This document shows positions 46,181-56,138 of a stretch of DNA of 64,000 nucleotides, in pieces; positions within the stretch are counted from its first letter, which is position 1, and each line of letters begins with the position of its first letter. Source of the stretch: Pseudomonas sp. AN-1. GTDB taxonomy: Bacteria; Pseudomonadota; Gammaproteobacteria; Pseudomonadales; Pseudomonadaceae. The position numbers were made by a program, and so were the translations under genes. The DNA lies in assembly GCF_034057115.1 (NCBI RefSeq), contig NZ_CP139195.1, forward strand, positions 2,976,001 through 3,040,000, written 5' to 3'. Under the pieces are notes generated by a model. The model worked only from the letters and a program-made list of their open reading frames with translations. It was not told the origin of the DNA and searched no databases.

Positions 46181-47719
46181 ATGACCCACAACCTGCATCT
46201 CGTCCCCGGCCAGCTGACCCTGGCCCAGCTGCGCGCCGCCTACCAGCAGCCGCTGCGCGTCACCCTCGATAACAGCTGCCACGCCGCCATCGACGCCAGC
46301 GTGGCCTGCGTCGAGAGCATCATCGCCGAGGGCCGCACCGCCTACGGCATCAACACCGGCTTCGGCCTGCTGGCTTCGACCCGCATCGCCCCGGCCGACC
46401 TCGAGAAGCTGCAGCGCTCGCTGGTGCTGTCGCACGCCGCCGGCGTCGGCGAGCCGCTGGACGACGCCATGGTCCGCCTGATCATGCTGCTCAAGGTCAA
46501 CAGCCTGGCCCGCGGCTTCTCCGGCATCCGCCGCAAGGTGATCGACGCGCTGGTCTCCCTGATCAACGCCGAGGTCTACCCGCACATCCCGCTGAAGGGC
46601 TCGGTGGGCGCCTCCGGCGACCTCGCCCCGCTGGCGCACATGTCGCTGGTGCTGCTCGGCGAGAGCCGCGCGCGCTACCAGGGCCAGTGGATCGACGGCC
46701 GCGAGGCACTGGCGGTGGCCGGCCTCGAGCCGCTGACCCTGGCCGCCAAGGAGGGCCTGGCCCTGCTCAACGGCACCCAGGCCTCCACCGCCTACGCCCT
46801 GCGTGGCCTGTTCGAGGGCGAGGACCTGTTCGCCGCCGCCACCGTCTGCGGCGGCCTCAGCGTCGAGGCCATGCTCGGCTCGCGCGCCCCGTTCGATGCG
46901 CGCATCCACGCCGCCCGCGGCCAGCGCGGGCAGATCGACGTGGCCAGCGCCTACCGCGACCTGCTCGGCGCCAGCAGCGAAGTGGCTCGCTCTCATGAAA
47001 AATGCGACAAGGTCCAGGACCCCTACTCGCTGCGCTGCCAGCCGCAGGTGATGGGCGCCTGCCTGACCCAGCTGCGCCAGGCCGCCGAGGTGCTGCAGAT
47101 CGAGGCCAACGCGGTGTCGGACAACCCGCTGGTGTTCGCCGCCGAGGGCGACGTGATCTCCGGCGGCAACTTCCACGCCGAGCCGGTGGCCATGGCCGCC
47201 GACAACCTGGCGCTGGCCATCGCCGAGATCGGCTCGCTGTCCGAGCGGCGCATCTCGCTGATGATGGACATGCACATGTCGCAGCTGCCGCCATTCCTGG
47301 TCGCCAATGGTGGGGTGAATTCCGGCTTTATGATCGCCCAGGTCACCGCCGCGGCGCTGGCCAGCGACAACAAGGCCCTCGCCCACCCGCACAGCGTCGA
47401 CAGCCTACCGACCTCGGCCAACCAGGAGGACCACGTGTCCATGGCGCCGAACGCCGGCAAGCGCCTGTGGAGCATGGCCGACAACGTGCGCGGCATCCTC
47501 GCCATCGAATGGCTGGGCGCCTGCCAGGGCCTCGACTTCCGCACCGGCCTGAAGACCTCGGCGAAGCTGGAACAGGCGCGCAGCCTGCTGCGCGACCGGG
47601 TGCCCTACTACCAGGAAGACCGCTTCTTCGCCCCGGACATCGAGGCGGCCAGCGCGCTGCTCGCCGCGCGCGGCCTCAACGCGCTGATGCCAGCCGGGTT
47701 GCTGCCCTCCCTGGGCTGA
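46181..47719 (+). CDS. hutH: Histidine ammonia-lyase
   Basis: 512-residue enzyme that deaminates histidine to urocanate. The self-generated MIO electrophile forms from A144-S145-G146 in [14 protein letters not shown]. Other landmarks are [19 protein letters not shown] and the [11 protein letters not shown] segment. Normal length. Its product urocanate is the known inducer that releases HutC. Sits between hutU (three bases) and the transporter gene (98 bp). Confidence 0.98.
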   Translation: MTHNLHLVPGQLTLAQLRAAYQQPLRVTLDNSCHAAIDASVACVESIIAEGRTAYGINTGFGLLASTRIAPADLEKLQRSLVLSHAAGVGEPLDDAMVRLIMLLKVNSLARGFSGIRRKVIDALVSLINAEVYPHIPLKGSVGASGDLAPLAHMSLVLLGESRARYQGQWIDGREALAVAGLEPLTLAAKEGLALLNGTQASTAYALRGLFEGEDLFAAATVCGGLSVEAMLGSRAPFDARIHAARGQRGQIDVASAYRDLLGASSEVARSHEKCDKVQDPYSLRCQPQVMGACLTQLRQAAEVLQIEANAVSDNPLVFAAEGDVISGGNFHAEPVAMAADNLALAIAEIGSLSERRISLMMDMHMSQLPPFLVANGGVNSGFMIAQVTAAALASDNKALAHPHSVDSLPTSANQEDHVSMAPNAGKRLWSMADNVRGILAIEWLGACQGLDFRTGLKTSAKLEQARSLLRDRVPYYQEDRFFAPDIEAASALLAARGLNALMPAGLLPSLG

Positions 47720-47817
47720 CCGACGCCAACGTGCCCTGCCCGCGGCCCTGCGCCGCGGGTACGGGCCGCTGCGTCCTGCTTTTCCCCGACAACAACAACT
47801 AGCGAGTGGAAAACGAC

Positions 47818-49158
47818 ATGAATGCAATCGTTCTGGCCGTGCTGGTGATGGTCGTGCTGGCCATGCTGCGCGTCTCGGTGGTGTTCGCCCTGATCATCGC
47901 CGCGGTGGTCGGCGGCCTGGCCGCCGGCATGCCGATGGACAGGATCGTCGCCGCCTTCGGTGACGGCCTGGGTGGCGGCGCCCCGGTGGCGCTGGCCTAC
48001 GCCGCCCTCGGCGCCTTCGCCGTGGCGCTGTCGCGCACCGGCATCGCCCAGCGCCTGTCGGCGCGCGTGGTCGCCCATCTGGGCCACGGCGAGCAGGCCA
48101 GCGGCAACCTGGTGCTGATCAAGTGGGGCATCCTCGCCGCGCTGATCGTCGCCGGCGCCCTGGCCGAGACGCTGATCCCGGTGCACATCGCCTTCATCCC
48201 GCTGCTGGTGCCGCCGCTGCTGTACGTGATGAACCGCATGCACCTCGACCGCCGCCTGGTGGCCTGCGCCATCACCTTCGCCATCACCACCCTGTACATG
48301 GCGGTGCCGGTGGGCTTCGGCGCGATCTTCCTCAACGACATCCTGATCGCCAACATCAACCAGGCCGGCGCCGCCCAGGGCTTCAGCGTCACCCGCGACA
48401 TCGCCCCGCAGGCCATGCTGCTGCCGGCGCTGGGCATGGTCGCCGGCCTGGCCATCGCCGCCTTCAGCTACCGCCGCAAGCGCAGCTACCAGAGCGTCGC
48501 GGCCAGCGGCGAGCCGGTGGAACACGCCAGCGGCTCGCTGAGTCGCCGCCAGGTGGGGATGATCGGCCTGGCCCTGCTGCTGGCGCTGGTGGTGCAGCTG
48601 TGGACCGACTCGATGATCTTCGGCGGCCTGGTCGGCTTCGCGGTGATCTCGCTGAGCGGGGTGATCGCCTGGCGCGAGCAGGACGACGTGGTGGTCCAGG
48701 GCATGCGCCTGATGGCCCAGGTCGGCTTCATCATGATCGCCGCCGCCGGCTTCGCCGCGGTGATGAAGGCCACCGGCGGCATCCCGCAGATGGTCGAGGA
48801 CTCGGTGCAGCTGATCGGCGACAACCGCGCCATGGCCGCGCTGGTCATGCTGCTGGTGGGGCTGTTCATCACCATGGGCATCGGCTCGTCGTTCTCCACC
48901 GTGCCGATCATCACCGCGATCTACGTGCCGCTGGCGCTGGGCTTCGGCTTCTCGCCGCTGGCCATCGTCGCGCTGGTCGGCACCGCCGCCGCGCTGGGCG
49001 ATGCCGGATCGCCGGCCTCCGACTCCACCCTCGGCCCGACCGCCGGCCTCAACGCCGACGGCCAGCACGACCACATCTGGGACACCGTGGTGCCGACCTT
49101 CCTGCACTTCAACCTGCCGCTGCTGGCCTTCGGCTGGGTGGCGGCGATGGTGCTGTAA
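47818..49158 (+). CDS. Putative histidine/urocanate transporter (NhaC-like, YuiF-type)
   Basis: 446-residue inner-membrane protein with about 12 helices, related to the Na+/H+-antiporter (NhaC/YuiF) superfamily. Signature SSFSTVPIITAIYVPLALG and GDAGSPASDSTLGPTAGLN lie near the C-terminus; LAETLIPVHIAFIPLLVPPL lies in the first half. Position inside the hut operon points to uptake of histidine or an intermediate, in place of the APC-type HutT of other Pseudomonas. ATG at 47818 follows GTGGAAAACGAC. Substrate is inferred only from context. Confidence 0.8.
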   Translation: MNAIVLAVLVMVVLAMLRVSVVFALIIAAVVGGLAAGMPMDRIVAAFGDGLGGGAPVALAYAALGAFAVALSRTGIAQRLSARVVAHLGHGEQASGNLVLIKWGILAALIVAGALAETLIPVHIAFIPLLVPPLLYVMNRMHLDRRLVACAITFAITTLYMAVPVGFGAIFLNDILIANINQAGAAQGFSVTRDIAPQAMLLPALGMVAGLAIAAFSYRRKRSYQSVAASGEPVEHASGSLSRRQVGMIGLALLLALVVQLWTDSMIFGGLVGFAVISLSGVIAWREQDDVVVQGMRLMAQVGFIMIAAAGFAAVMKATGGIPQMVEDSVQLIGDNRAMAALVMLLVGLFITMGIGSSFSTVPIITAIYVPLALGFGFSPLAIVALVGTAAALGDAGSPASDSTLGPTAGLNADGQHDHIWDTVVPTFLHFNLPLLAFGWVAAMVL

Positions 49159-49194
49159 GGGAGGGCACGCTCGCCCGGGTCAACGCATGACCCT

Positions 49195-49251
49195 GTAGGG
49201 GCGAATTCATTCGCCGGCGCGACCCCGTCAGGCGAATGAATTCGCCCCTAC
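49195..49251. repeat. 57-bp palindrome, copy 1
   Basis: Perfect 21-bp arms starting GTAGGGGCGAATTCATTCG at 49195-49215 and the complement at 49231-49251, with a 15-bp loop. The same arms with a loop of the same length but different sequence recur at 62772-62828. It separates the transporter gene from hutC and could form a terminator-like hairpin without a T-run. Confidence 0.93.
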
Positions 49252-49326
49252 GGCTTTCCGGCCCCCTGCGATTGCCCCGACGAGCCGGGTATCATCCCGC
49301 CAGCCGCGAACATGAAGGAATCAGCC

Positions 49327-50040
49327 GTGACCAGCACACCGCGCTACAAGCAGATCGAGGACTTCCTGCTCGAGCGGATCGACAGCGGCGCCTACCCGGC
49401 GCACCACCAGATACCCCCCGAGGAACAGCTGGCCCGCGACTTCGGCGTCAGCCGGATGACCGCCAACAAGGCGATCCGCGACCTGGTGCAGAAGGGCTAC
49501 CTGGTACGCCAGGCCGGCCTCGGCACCTTCGTCACCGACCGCAAGGCCGAGTCCTCGCTGCAGGAAGTGCTCAACATCGCCGCCGAGGTGCGCGGCCGCG
49601 GCCACCGCTACTCCAACGACGTGCTGCGCTGCGAGGCCATCGCCGCCGACGACGAGGTGGCCCTGCGCCTGGGCGTGCGCCTGGGCAGCCAGGTATTCCA
49701 CACCGTCCTCGTGCACCGCGAGGACGAACTGCCGATCCAGCTCGAGGAACGCTTCGTCAACCCGCGCTGGGTGCCCGATTACCTGACCACCGATTTCTCC
49801 CGGCACACCCCCAACGAGGTGCTGGTCGCCGCCTGCCCGATCTCCGACGTCGAGCACGTGGTCGAGGCGGTGCTGGTCGACCAGCCCACCGCCGACGCGC
49901 TGGGCATCGACACCACCGCGCCCTGCCTCTCGGTGATCCGCCGCACCTGGTCGGGGGAGAACCTGATCAGCTACGCGCGGCTGATCCATCCGGGGGACAG
50001 GTACAAGCTGCGGTCGTCGATGCGGGGGTTGGGGGGGTAG
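49327..50040 (+). CDS. hutC: HutC histidine-utilisation repressor (GntR family)
   Basis: 237-residue GntR/HutC regulator. N-terminal winged helix contains IPPEEQLARDFGVSRMTANK (residues ~30-50); the C-terminal UTRA effector domain has HTVLVHREDELPIQLEERFV and DYLTTDFSRHTPNEVL. In Pseudomonas it represses hut genes and is released by urocanate. GTG at 49327 is chosen because AAGGA lies six bases upstream; the ATG at 49312 has no such site. Predicted targets are the TGTATATACA palindromes at hutD and hutI, giving autoregulation if read through from hutI. Confidence 0.93.
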   Translation: MTSTPRYKQIEDFLLERIDSGAYPAHHQIPPEEQLARDFGVSRMTANKAIRDLVQKGYLVRQAGLGTFVTDRKAESSLQEVLNIAAEVRGRGHRYSNDVLRCEAIAADDEVALRLGVRLGSQVFHTVLVHREDELPIQLEERFVNPRWVPDYLTTDFSRHTPNEVLVAACPISDVEHVVEAVLVDQPTADALGIDTTAPCLSVIRRTWSGENLISYARLIHPGDRYKLRSSMRGLGG

Positions 50041-50096
50041 GGAGCGGCCTCACTTGCCACCTGTGGGAAAGCCCATATGGAACATGGGAAGTGCAC

Positions 50097-50723
50097 TCAT
50101 AGTTTTATCGGCTCCCCATAATGTCTCGGCTCCGAATGCAGGACCTCTACATCAACTACCGCCCTGACTCTTGAAAAAACCTCTCGCACCTTGGTACGCA
50201 ATCCGCTATAAGCACCAACTTCCCCGGCATTGAAGCCTGTGAGATTGACACCATTGGCCTTGCCTATGTAGATGGCCCTCGCATTGTGGAACTCCTGAGA
50301 AATCACGATGCCTGAAGCCTGGCCAAAGACATGCCTGAATCTCACTACCGAGTCCAGGGTTCTGCCCCCGGCATAGTCACAGTAGATATCCGCTATCGGC
50401 ACCCCCTGCTCCACCAGGCTCTGCCGCATATCCTCCGGCTCGTTGTAGTCATGATGCCGATTGTCTCCAGAAACCACGATCCTGGAGCATTTGCCTGCCG
50501 CATACACCTGCTTGGCCGCCTCGATCCTGAACTTGTAGAACAGGTTCTCGCCACCACTCTTCAGATATTTTGAAGTTCCAAGCACCAGGCACGCTTTTTC
50601 CGTGGGAAGCTCGTCCACAACATTGCCGGAAAAATCCTGATATCGGATCACCTTCAGATTCGCATAGGCGAAAAAAGCCACCAGCAGCGAAACAGAAACA
50701 AGCAATAATTTCTTGAATGACAT
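50097..50723 (-). CDS. SanA-like DUF218 membrane protein, low G+C
   Basis: 208-residue protein with one N-terminal helix (KKLLLVSVSLLVAFFAYANL) and a DUF218/SanA-type domain: ACLVLGTSKYLKSG, NLFYKFRIEAAKQVY, RIVVSGDN, YCDYAGGRTLDSVVRFRHVF and FHNARAIYIGKANG. SanA of enteric bacteria affects envelope permeability to vancomycin at high temperature; molecular role unknown. Base composition is unlike the neighbours: 30 of 60 bases are G/C at 50101-50160, against roughly 70% nearby. Codon third positions use many A/T. Probably acquired by transfer. ATG at 50723 chosen over upstream in-frame codons that lack similarity. Confidence 0.85.
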   Translation of the reverse strand: MSFKKLLLVSVSLLVAFFAYANLKVIRYQDFSGNVVDELPTEKACLVLGTSKYLKSGGENLFYKFRIEAAKQVYAAGKCSRIVVSGDNRHHDYNEPEDMRQSLVEQGVPIADIYCDYAGGRTLDSVVRFRHVFGQASGIVISQEFHNARAIYIGKANGVNLTGFNAGEVGAYSGLRTKVREVFSRVRAVVDVEVLHSEPRHYGEPIKL

Positions 50724-50823
50724 TCCTGTCGAACCTCTTCCTGATGTATATAACGAAGCAAATAGGGTAACCAACGGCGCGATTTTTTCTACCGATCCCA
50801 GCGGCGGGCAATCGCTGCGCGAG

Positions 50824-51771
50824 TTACCCGCCCTGCCGGACCGGGCCGGCATCGCTCCCGGCGCCGGCAAGAACACCGGCGCCCTCCTCCAGCACCTTCC
50901 ACAACCGCCTCACCGCCGGCTTGTGCAGCAGCGCGCAGCGGTACAGGCGGATCTCCAGCGGCACCTGCCACTGCTCGCCGCCGCACACCGCCAGCTCGCC
51001 GCGCGCCAGTTCGTGCTCCACCGACAGGCGCGGCACCCAGGCCACGCCGAGGCCCTGCAGGGCCATACTCTTCAGGCTGTCGGCCATCGCCGTCTCGTAC
51101 ACGGTGGTCGAGCGCAGGCCGCGCTGGCGCAGCAGCAGGTTGACCGAGCGGCCGAGGAAGGCGCCGGCGGTGTAGGCCAGCAGCGGCACGCTCTGCCCGC
51201 CGTCGAGGTCGAACAGCGGGCGGCCGGCCTCGTCCACCGCGCACACCGGCAGCATGGCGGTGGCGCCCAGGTGCAGCGAGGGGAACAGCTCGGGGTCGAG
51301 CTGCAGCGAGGCTTCCGGGTCGTAGTAGGCGAGGATCAGGTCGCAGGTGCCGTCGCGCAGGGCGTGCATCGCCTCGCCGACGTTGGTGGCGACCAGCCGG
51401 CTCTTGATCGTCAGGCCGGCGCGGCGCAGGCCGGCGATCCAGGTCGGGAAGAAGCCGAGGGTCAGCGAGTGGGCGGCGGCGAACTGCAGCATGTCGCCCT
51501 GCTCGCCCTCCAGGTCGTGCAGGTGGCGCACCGCCTCGCCGAGCTGGCCGACCACGTTGCGTGCGGTGACCAGGAACAGCTGGCCGGCCTCGGTCAGTTC
51601 CACCGGGGTGCGCGCGCGGTTGACCAGGGTCAGGCCGAGGGCCTCCTCCAGGGCGCGGATGCGCCGGCTGAACGCCGGCTGGGTGACGAAGCGCTTGAGC
51701 GCCGCCTGGGAGAAGCTGCGGGTGGCGGCCAGGGCGACGAAGTCTTCCAGCCACTTGGTTTCCAGGTTCAT
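50824..51771 (-). CDS. LysR-family regulator next to aspA (YjiE/HypT-like)
   Basis: 315-residue LysR regulator. The N-terminal helix-turn-helix reads NFSQ-like RSFSQAALKRFVTQPAFSRR (residues ~18-37); the substrate-binding C-terminal region follows. The opening NLETKWLEDFVALAATRSFS and LQFAAAHSLTLGFFPTWI resemble the YjiE/HypT branch. It is divergent from aspA with a 170-bp gap that contains a 15-bp palindrome of the T-N11-A type. Likely controls aspA; effector unknown. Confidence 0.85.
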   Translation of the reverse strand: MNLETKWLEDFVALAATRSFSQAALKRFVTQPAFSRRIRALEEALGLTLVNRARTPVELTEAGQLFLVTARNVVGQLGEAVRHLHDLEGEQGDMLQFAAAHSLTLGFFPTWIAGLRRAGLTIKSRLVATNVGEAMHALRDGTCDLILAYYDPEASLQLDPELFPSLHLGATAMLPVCAVDEAGRPLFDLDGGQSVPLLAYTAGAFLGRSVNLLLRQRGLRSTTVYETAMADSLKSMALQGLGVAWVPRLSVEHELARGELAVCGGEQWQVPLEIRLYRCALLHKPAVRRLWKVLEEGAGVLAGAGSDAGPVRQGG

Positions 51772-51829
51772 CGCGCCTCCGTCGGCCGCAGTCGGATCGC
51801 CGGCGTCAAGCCGCCGTTACAGCTTCATT

Positions 51830-51844
51830 ATGCCGATTCGGCAT
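51830..51844. promoter_or_regulatory. LysR-type operator between regulator and aspA
   Basis: ATGCCGATTCGGCAT is a perfect 15-bp inverted repeat around one central base and fits the LysR T-N11-A rule (T51831, A51843). It lies 58 bp before the LysR start and about 98 bp before the aspA ATG, a usual place for an activator site. Inferred target of the adjacent LysR protein. Confidence 0.7.
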
Positions 51845-51941
51845 GACCCAGCAAGCAACAGCATTGGCCGCCGCTCCGCCACAGCCCCTAACCTATGGGC
51901 GTCGCGGTGCTCACCGCCATCCTTCGGAACCTCACGCCATC

Positions 51942-53366
<1,425 letters not shown>

Positions 53367-53503
53367 TCGCCATCCTGTTCCAGGCGCCGCCGGTGTCCTT
53401 TTTGTCGGCACAACAGAACGCGCCGGCGGCGCCTGACATCCTTGCGGCGCGCGATGCGCGCCACCCGACAACCGGCATGGAGAGGTCCCATCCCGGTGTC
53501 CTT

Positions 53504-53569
53504 GGGACGCTCATGGCTCGTCCCTTTTTTCTTCCCTCCACCCCCGGAGCCTTTCCGGGGGCTTTTTTT
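53504..53569 (+). terminator. Two tandem intrinsic terminators after aspA
   Basis: First: stem GGGACG / CGTCCC (53504-53509, 53519-53524) then six T. Second: stem CCCCCGGA / TCCGGGGG (53541-53548, 53554-53561) followed by C and seven T. Both point in the aspA direction. Confidence 0.85.
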
Positions 53570-53592
53570 CCATCGCCCGTGCCGGCCGCGGC

Positions 53593-54402
53593 TCACTCGA
53601 TCTCGAACAGGCCGTCGCGGATGTGCGCACCGGACAGGCGCTCGCGGATGTTGGCGTCGATGCGCGGGTCGTCCGGGCTGTACAGCATCACCTGGCGGTA
53701 GGCGGCGACGCGGTTGATCTCGCTGCCGAGGTAGTCCCACACCACCCGGGTGCAGGCCGGGGTGCGGCGGTCGCCGCTGGAGACGCCGGTCTTCAGGCCG
53801 TTGAGGCGGCTGATGCGGCTCTTGAAGCTGGGGATGAGGATGGTCTGGCTCATCTCGTTGCCGGTCAGCGACTCGTAGTCGATGAGGAACAGGCGGTCCT
53901 GCAGGTAGAAGGCGGCGCCCAGGTAGCGACAGCGCACCCAGTCCTCGGCGCTGCCGCCGGCGGCCCGCTCCTGGCGTTCCTGGCGCTCGAACAGGAAGTT
54001 GCCGCGCTCCTCGCGCAGGTGCACCAGCGACAGCAGGATCTGCCCGGGGACCGACATGCAGTTGGCGTATTCGAAGTAGTAACCGCAGTAGCGCGCCAGG
54101 CTGGTGGCGTGCTCGCGCAACGGCTGCAGCAGCTCGAGCAGGGGATCCTGCACGGACTGCGCAGGGCCGTCGGTACGCGCGCCGATCAGGCGGGCGAACT
54201 GGTCGGCCGGCAGGCCCAGCTCGTATTCCTCGACACCGAAGAAGTCGCAGATGCGCTTGAGGTTGTAGGGGGTCGGGCGGCTCTGCCCGCCGAGGTACTT
54301 GTTGAACTGGGCGCGGTTGAGGCCCAGCTTGCGGCAGACCTCGGCGATGGAACGGTAGTGGCTGCAGAGCAGCTTGAGGTTGTGGCCGAGGTGTTCGGAC
54401 AT
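53593..54402 (-). CDS. XRE-type helix-turn-helix regulator
   Basis: 269-residue protein. Residues ~8-62 are a Cro/C1-type helix-turn-helix: SIAEVCRKLGLNRAQFNKYL and GGQSRPTPYNLKRICDFFGV. The remaining ~190 residues are a conserved but uncharacterised domain (YYFEYANCMSVPGQILLSLV, then CRYLGAAFYLQDRLFLIDYE), probably effector-binding. It is divergent from the AGCS symporter gene with an inverted repeat between, so it probably regulates that transporter. ATG at 54402 gives the normal MSEHLGHNL start. Confidence 0.8.
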   Translation of the reverse strand: MSEHLGHNLKLLCSHYRSIAEVCRKLGLNRAQFNKYLGGQSRPTPYNLKRICDFFGVEEYELGLPADQFARLIGARTDGPAQSVQDPLLELLQPLREHATSLARYCGYYFEYANCMSVPGQILLSLVHLREERGNFLFERQERQERAAGGSAEDWVRCRYLGAAFYLQDRLFLIDYESLTGNEMSQTILIPSFKSRISRLNGLKTGVSSGDRRTPACTRVVWDYLGSEINRVAAYRQVMLYSPDDPRIDANIRERLSGAHIRDGLFEIE

Positions 54403-54449
54403 GGCGCTGCTCCCATGGTGCGACTGACGCGAATATAGCATCAGGTCGC

Positions 54450-54495
54450 GCCAACTCGCCGCTACCCGCGAAATTGTCTGACCAGCGGAGTTGGC
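54450..54495. promoter_or_regulatory. Inverted repeat in XRE-AGCS divergent gap
   Basis: GCCAACTCGCCGCT (54450-54463) and AGCGGAGTTGGC (54484-54495) are inverted repeats with one mismatch bulge, separated by 20 bp. The only strong symmetry in the gap, and a fair candidate operator for the XRE regulator. Confidence 0.5.
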
Positions 54496-54573
54496 CAACC
54501 ATAGCCCCTTCGCGGCGGGCAACAGCAACACCCGGCAACACTCTGACTAGAACAACAAGAGAGGCACCCCCAC

Positions 54574-56022
54574 ATGCTCGATCTCCTCAACGACCTGCTC
54601 TGGAGCAAGGTCCTCATCGTCACCCTGGTCGGTCTCGGCCTGTTCTTCACCCTGCGCTCGTCGGTGGTGCAGCTGCGCTACTTCGGCGACATGTTCAAGA
54701 TCTTCGCCAGCGCCACCAAGCGCAAGGAAGGCCAGCTCAGCTCGTTCCAGGCGCTGATGCTGTCGGTCGCCGGCCGCGTCGGCGCCGGCAACATCGCCGG
54801 CGTGGCGGTGGCCATCATGCTCGGCGGCCCGGGCGCGGTGTTCTGGATGTGGGTAGTGGCGCTGCTCGGCATGGCCACCAGCTACTTCGAGTGCTCGCTG
54901 GCCCAGCTGTACAAGCGCCGCAACGCCGACGGCACCTACCGCGGCGGCCCGGCCTACTACATCCTCCACGGCCTCGGCCAGCGCTGGATGGCGGTGCTGT
55001 TCTCGGTGCTGCTGCTGGTGACCTTCGGCTTCGGCTTCAACGCCCTGCAGTCCTTCACCGTCGCCAGCTCGCTGCAGGACGCCTTCGGCGTGCCGACCAT
55101 CGCCAGCGGCGTGGTGCTCGCCGCGATCATGGCGCTGATCGTCTTCGGCGGCATCAAGCGCATCGCCAGCATGGCCGACGTGCTGGTGCCGATCATGGCG
55201 GTGTCCTACATCGGCATGGCGCTGTTCGTGGTCGGCAGCAACATCAGCGAAGTGCCGGCCACCCTGGCGCTGATCGTCAAGAGCGCCTTCGGCCTCGAGG
55301 AAGCCTTCGCCGGCAGCGTCGGCGCGGCGATCCTGATGGGCGTCAAGCGGGGCCTGTTCTCCAACGAGGCGGGCCTCGGTAGCGCGCCCAACGTCGCCGC
55401 GGTGGCCGAGGTGCCGCACCCGGCCGCCCAGGGCATCGTGCAGTCGCTCAGCGTGTTCATCGACACCATCCTGGTGTGCACCAGCACCGCGCTGATCATC
55501 CTGCTCTCCGGCGTCTACCAGCCGGGCACCGAGATGGCCGGCGTGGTGCTGACCCAGACTGCCCTGGCCGCCCTGGTCGGCGAGTGGGGCCGCATCTTCG
55601 TCAGCCTGGCGCTGCTGCTGTTCGTGTTCACCACCCTGGTCTACAACTACTACCTCGGCGAGAACGCCCTCGGCTTCTTCAGCCAGAAGCCGGCGCTGGT
55701 CAAGGTCTACCGCGCCCTGGTGATCGCCCTGGTGCTGTGGGGCTCGGTGCAGGACCTGTCCACCGTGTTCGCCTTCGCCGACGTGACCATGGGCCTGCTG
55801 GCGCTGGTCAACCTGGTGGCCCTGGCCCTGCTGTACAAGACCGTGCTGCGCCTGATGCGCGACTACGACCAGCAGATCGACGACGGCATCGAGCAGCCGC
55901 AGCTCGACCGCAGCCAGTTCGCCGACCTCGACCTCGACCCGGCCGCCTGGCCGCAGGCCGGCGAAGCCGCCAAGGCCGCCGCGGCCAGCCCGGCCAAGGG
56001 CGGCGCCGCCAGCCGCGCCTGA
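54574..56022 (+). CDS. AGCS-family alanine/glycine:cation symporter
   Basis: 482-residue inner-membrane symporter with about 11 helices. AGCS hallmarks are SVAGRVGAGNIAGVAVAI, GGPGAVFWMWVVALLGMATS (near residues 70-115) and GVKRGLFSNEAGLGSAPNVA. Imports alanine, glycine or a related amino acid with sodium or proton. The last ~50 residues are an Ala/Pro-rich cytosolic tail. Divergent from the XRE regulator. Exact amino acid not determinable; the surrounding genes handle Asp, Asn and Gln. Confidence 0.92.
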   Translation: MLDLLNDLLWSKVLIVTLVGLGLFFTLRSSVVQLRYFGDMFKIFASATKRKEGQLSSFQALMLSVAGRVGAGNIAGVAVAIMLGGPGAVFWMWVVALLGMATSYFECSLAQLYKRRNADGTYRGGPAYYILHGLGQRWMAVLFSVLLLVTFGFGFNALQSFTVASSLQDAFGVPTIASGVVLAAIMALIVFGGIKRIASMADVLVPIMAVSYIGMALFVVGSNISEVPATLALIVKSAFGLEEAFAGSVGAAILMGVKRGLFSNEAGLGSAPNVAAVAEVPHPAAQGIVQSLSVFIDTILVCTSTALIILLSGVYQPGTEMAGVVLTQTALAALVGEWGRIFVSLALLLFVFTTLVYNYYLGENALGFFSQKPALVKVYRALVIALVLWGSVQDLSTVFAFADVTMGLLALVNLVALALLYKTVLRLMRDYDQQIDDGIEQPQLDRSQFADLDLDPAAWPQAGEAAKAAAASPAKGGAASRA

Positions 56023-56138
56023 GTGCTGCGGCCGGCGGAGTCCTCCGCCGGCCGTACCCCCTGCAGGCGCCGTCGGTGCCTTTGTCGGCCTCGACCGGCG
56101 GCGCCTGCACCCCTCCCCCGCAGCCCGGAGAATCCACC

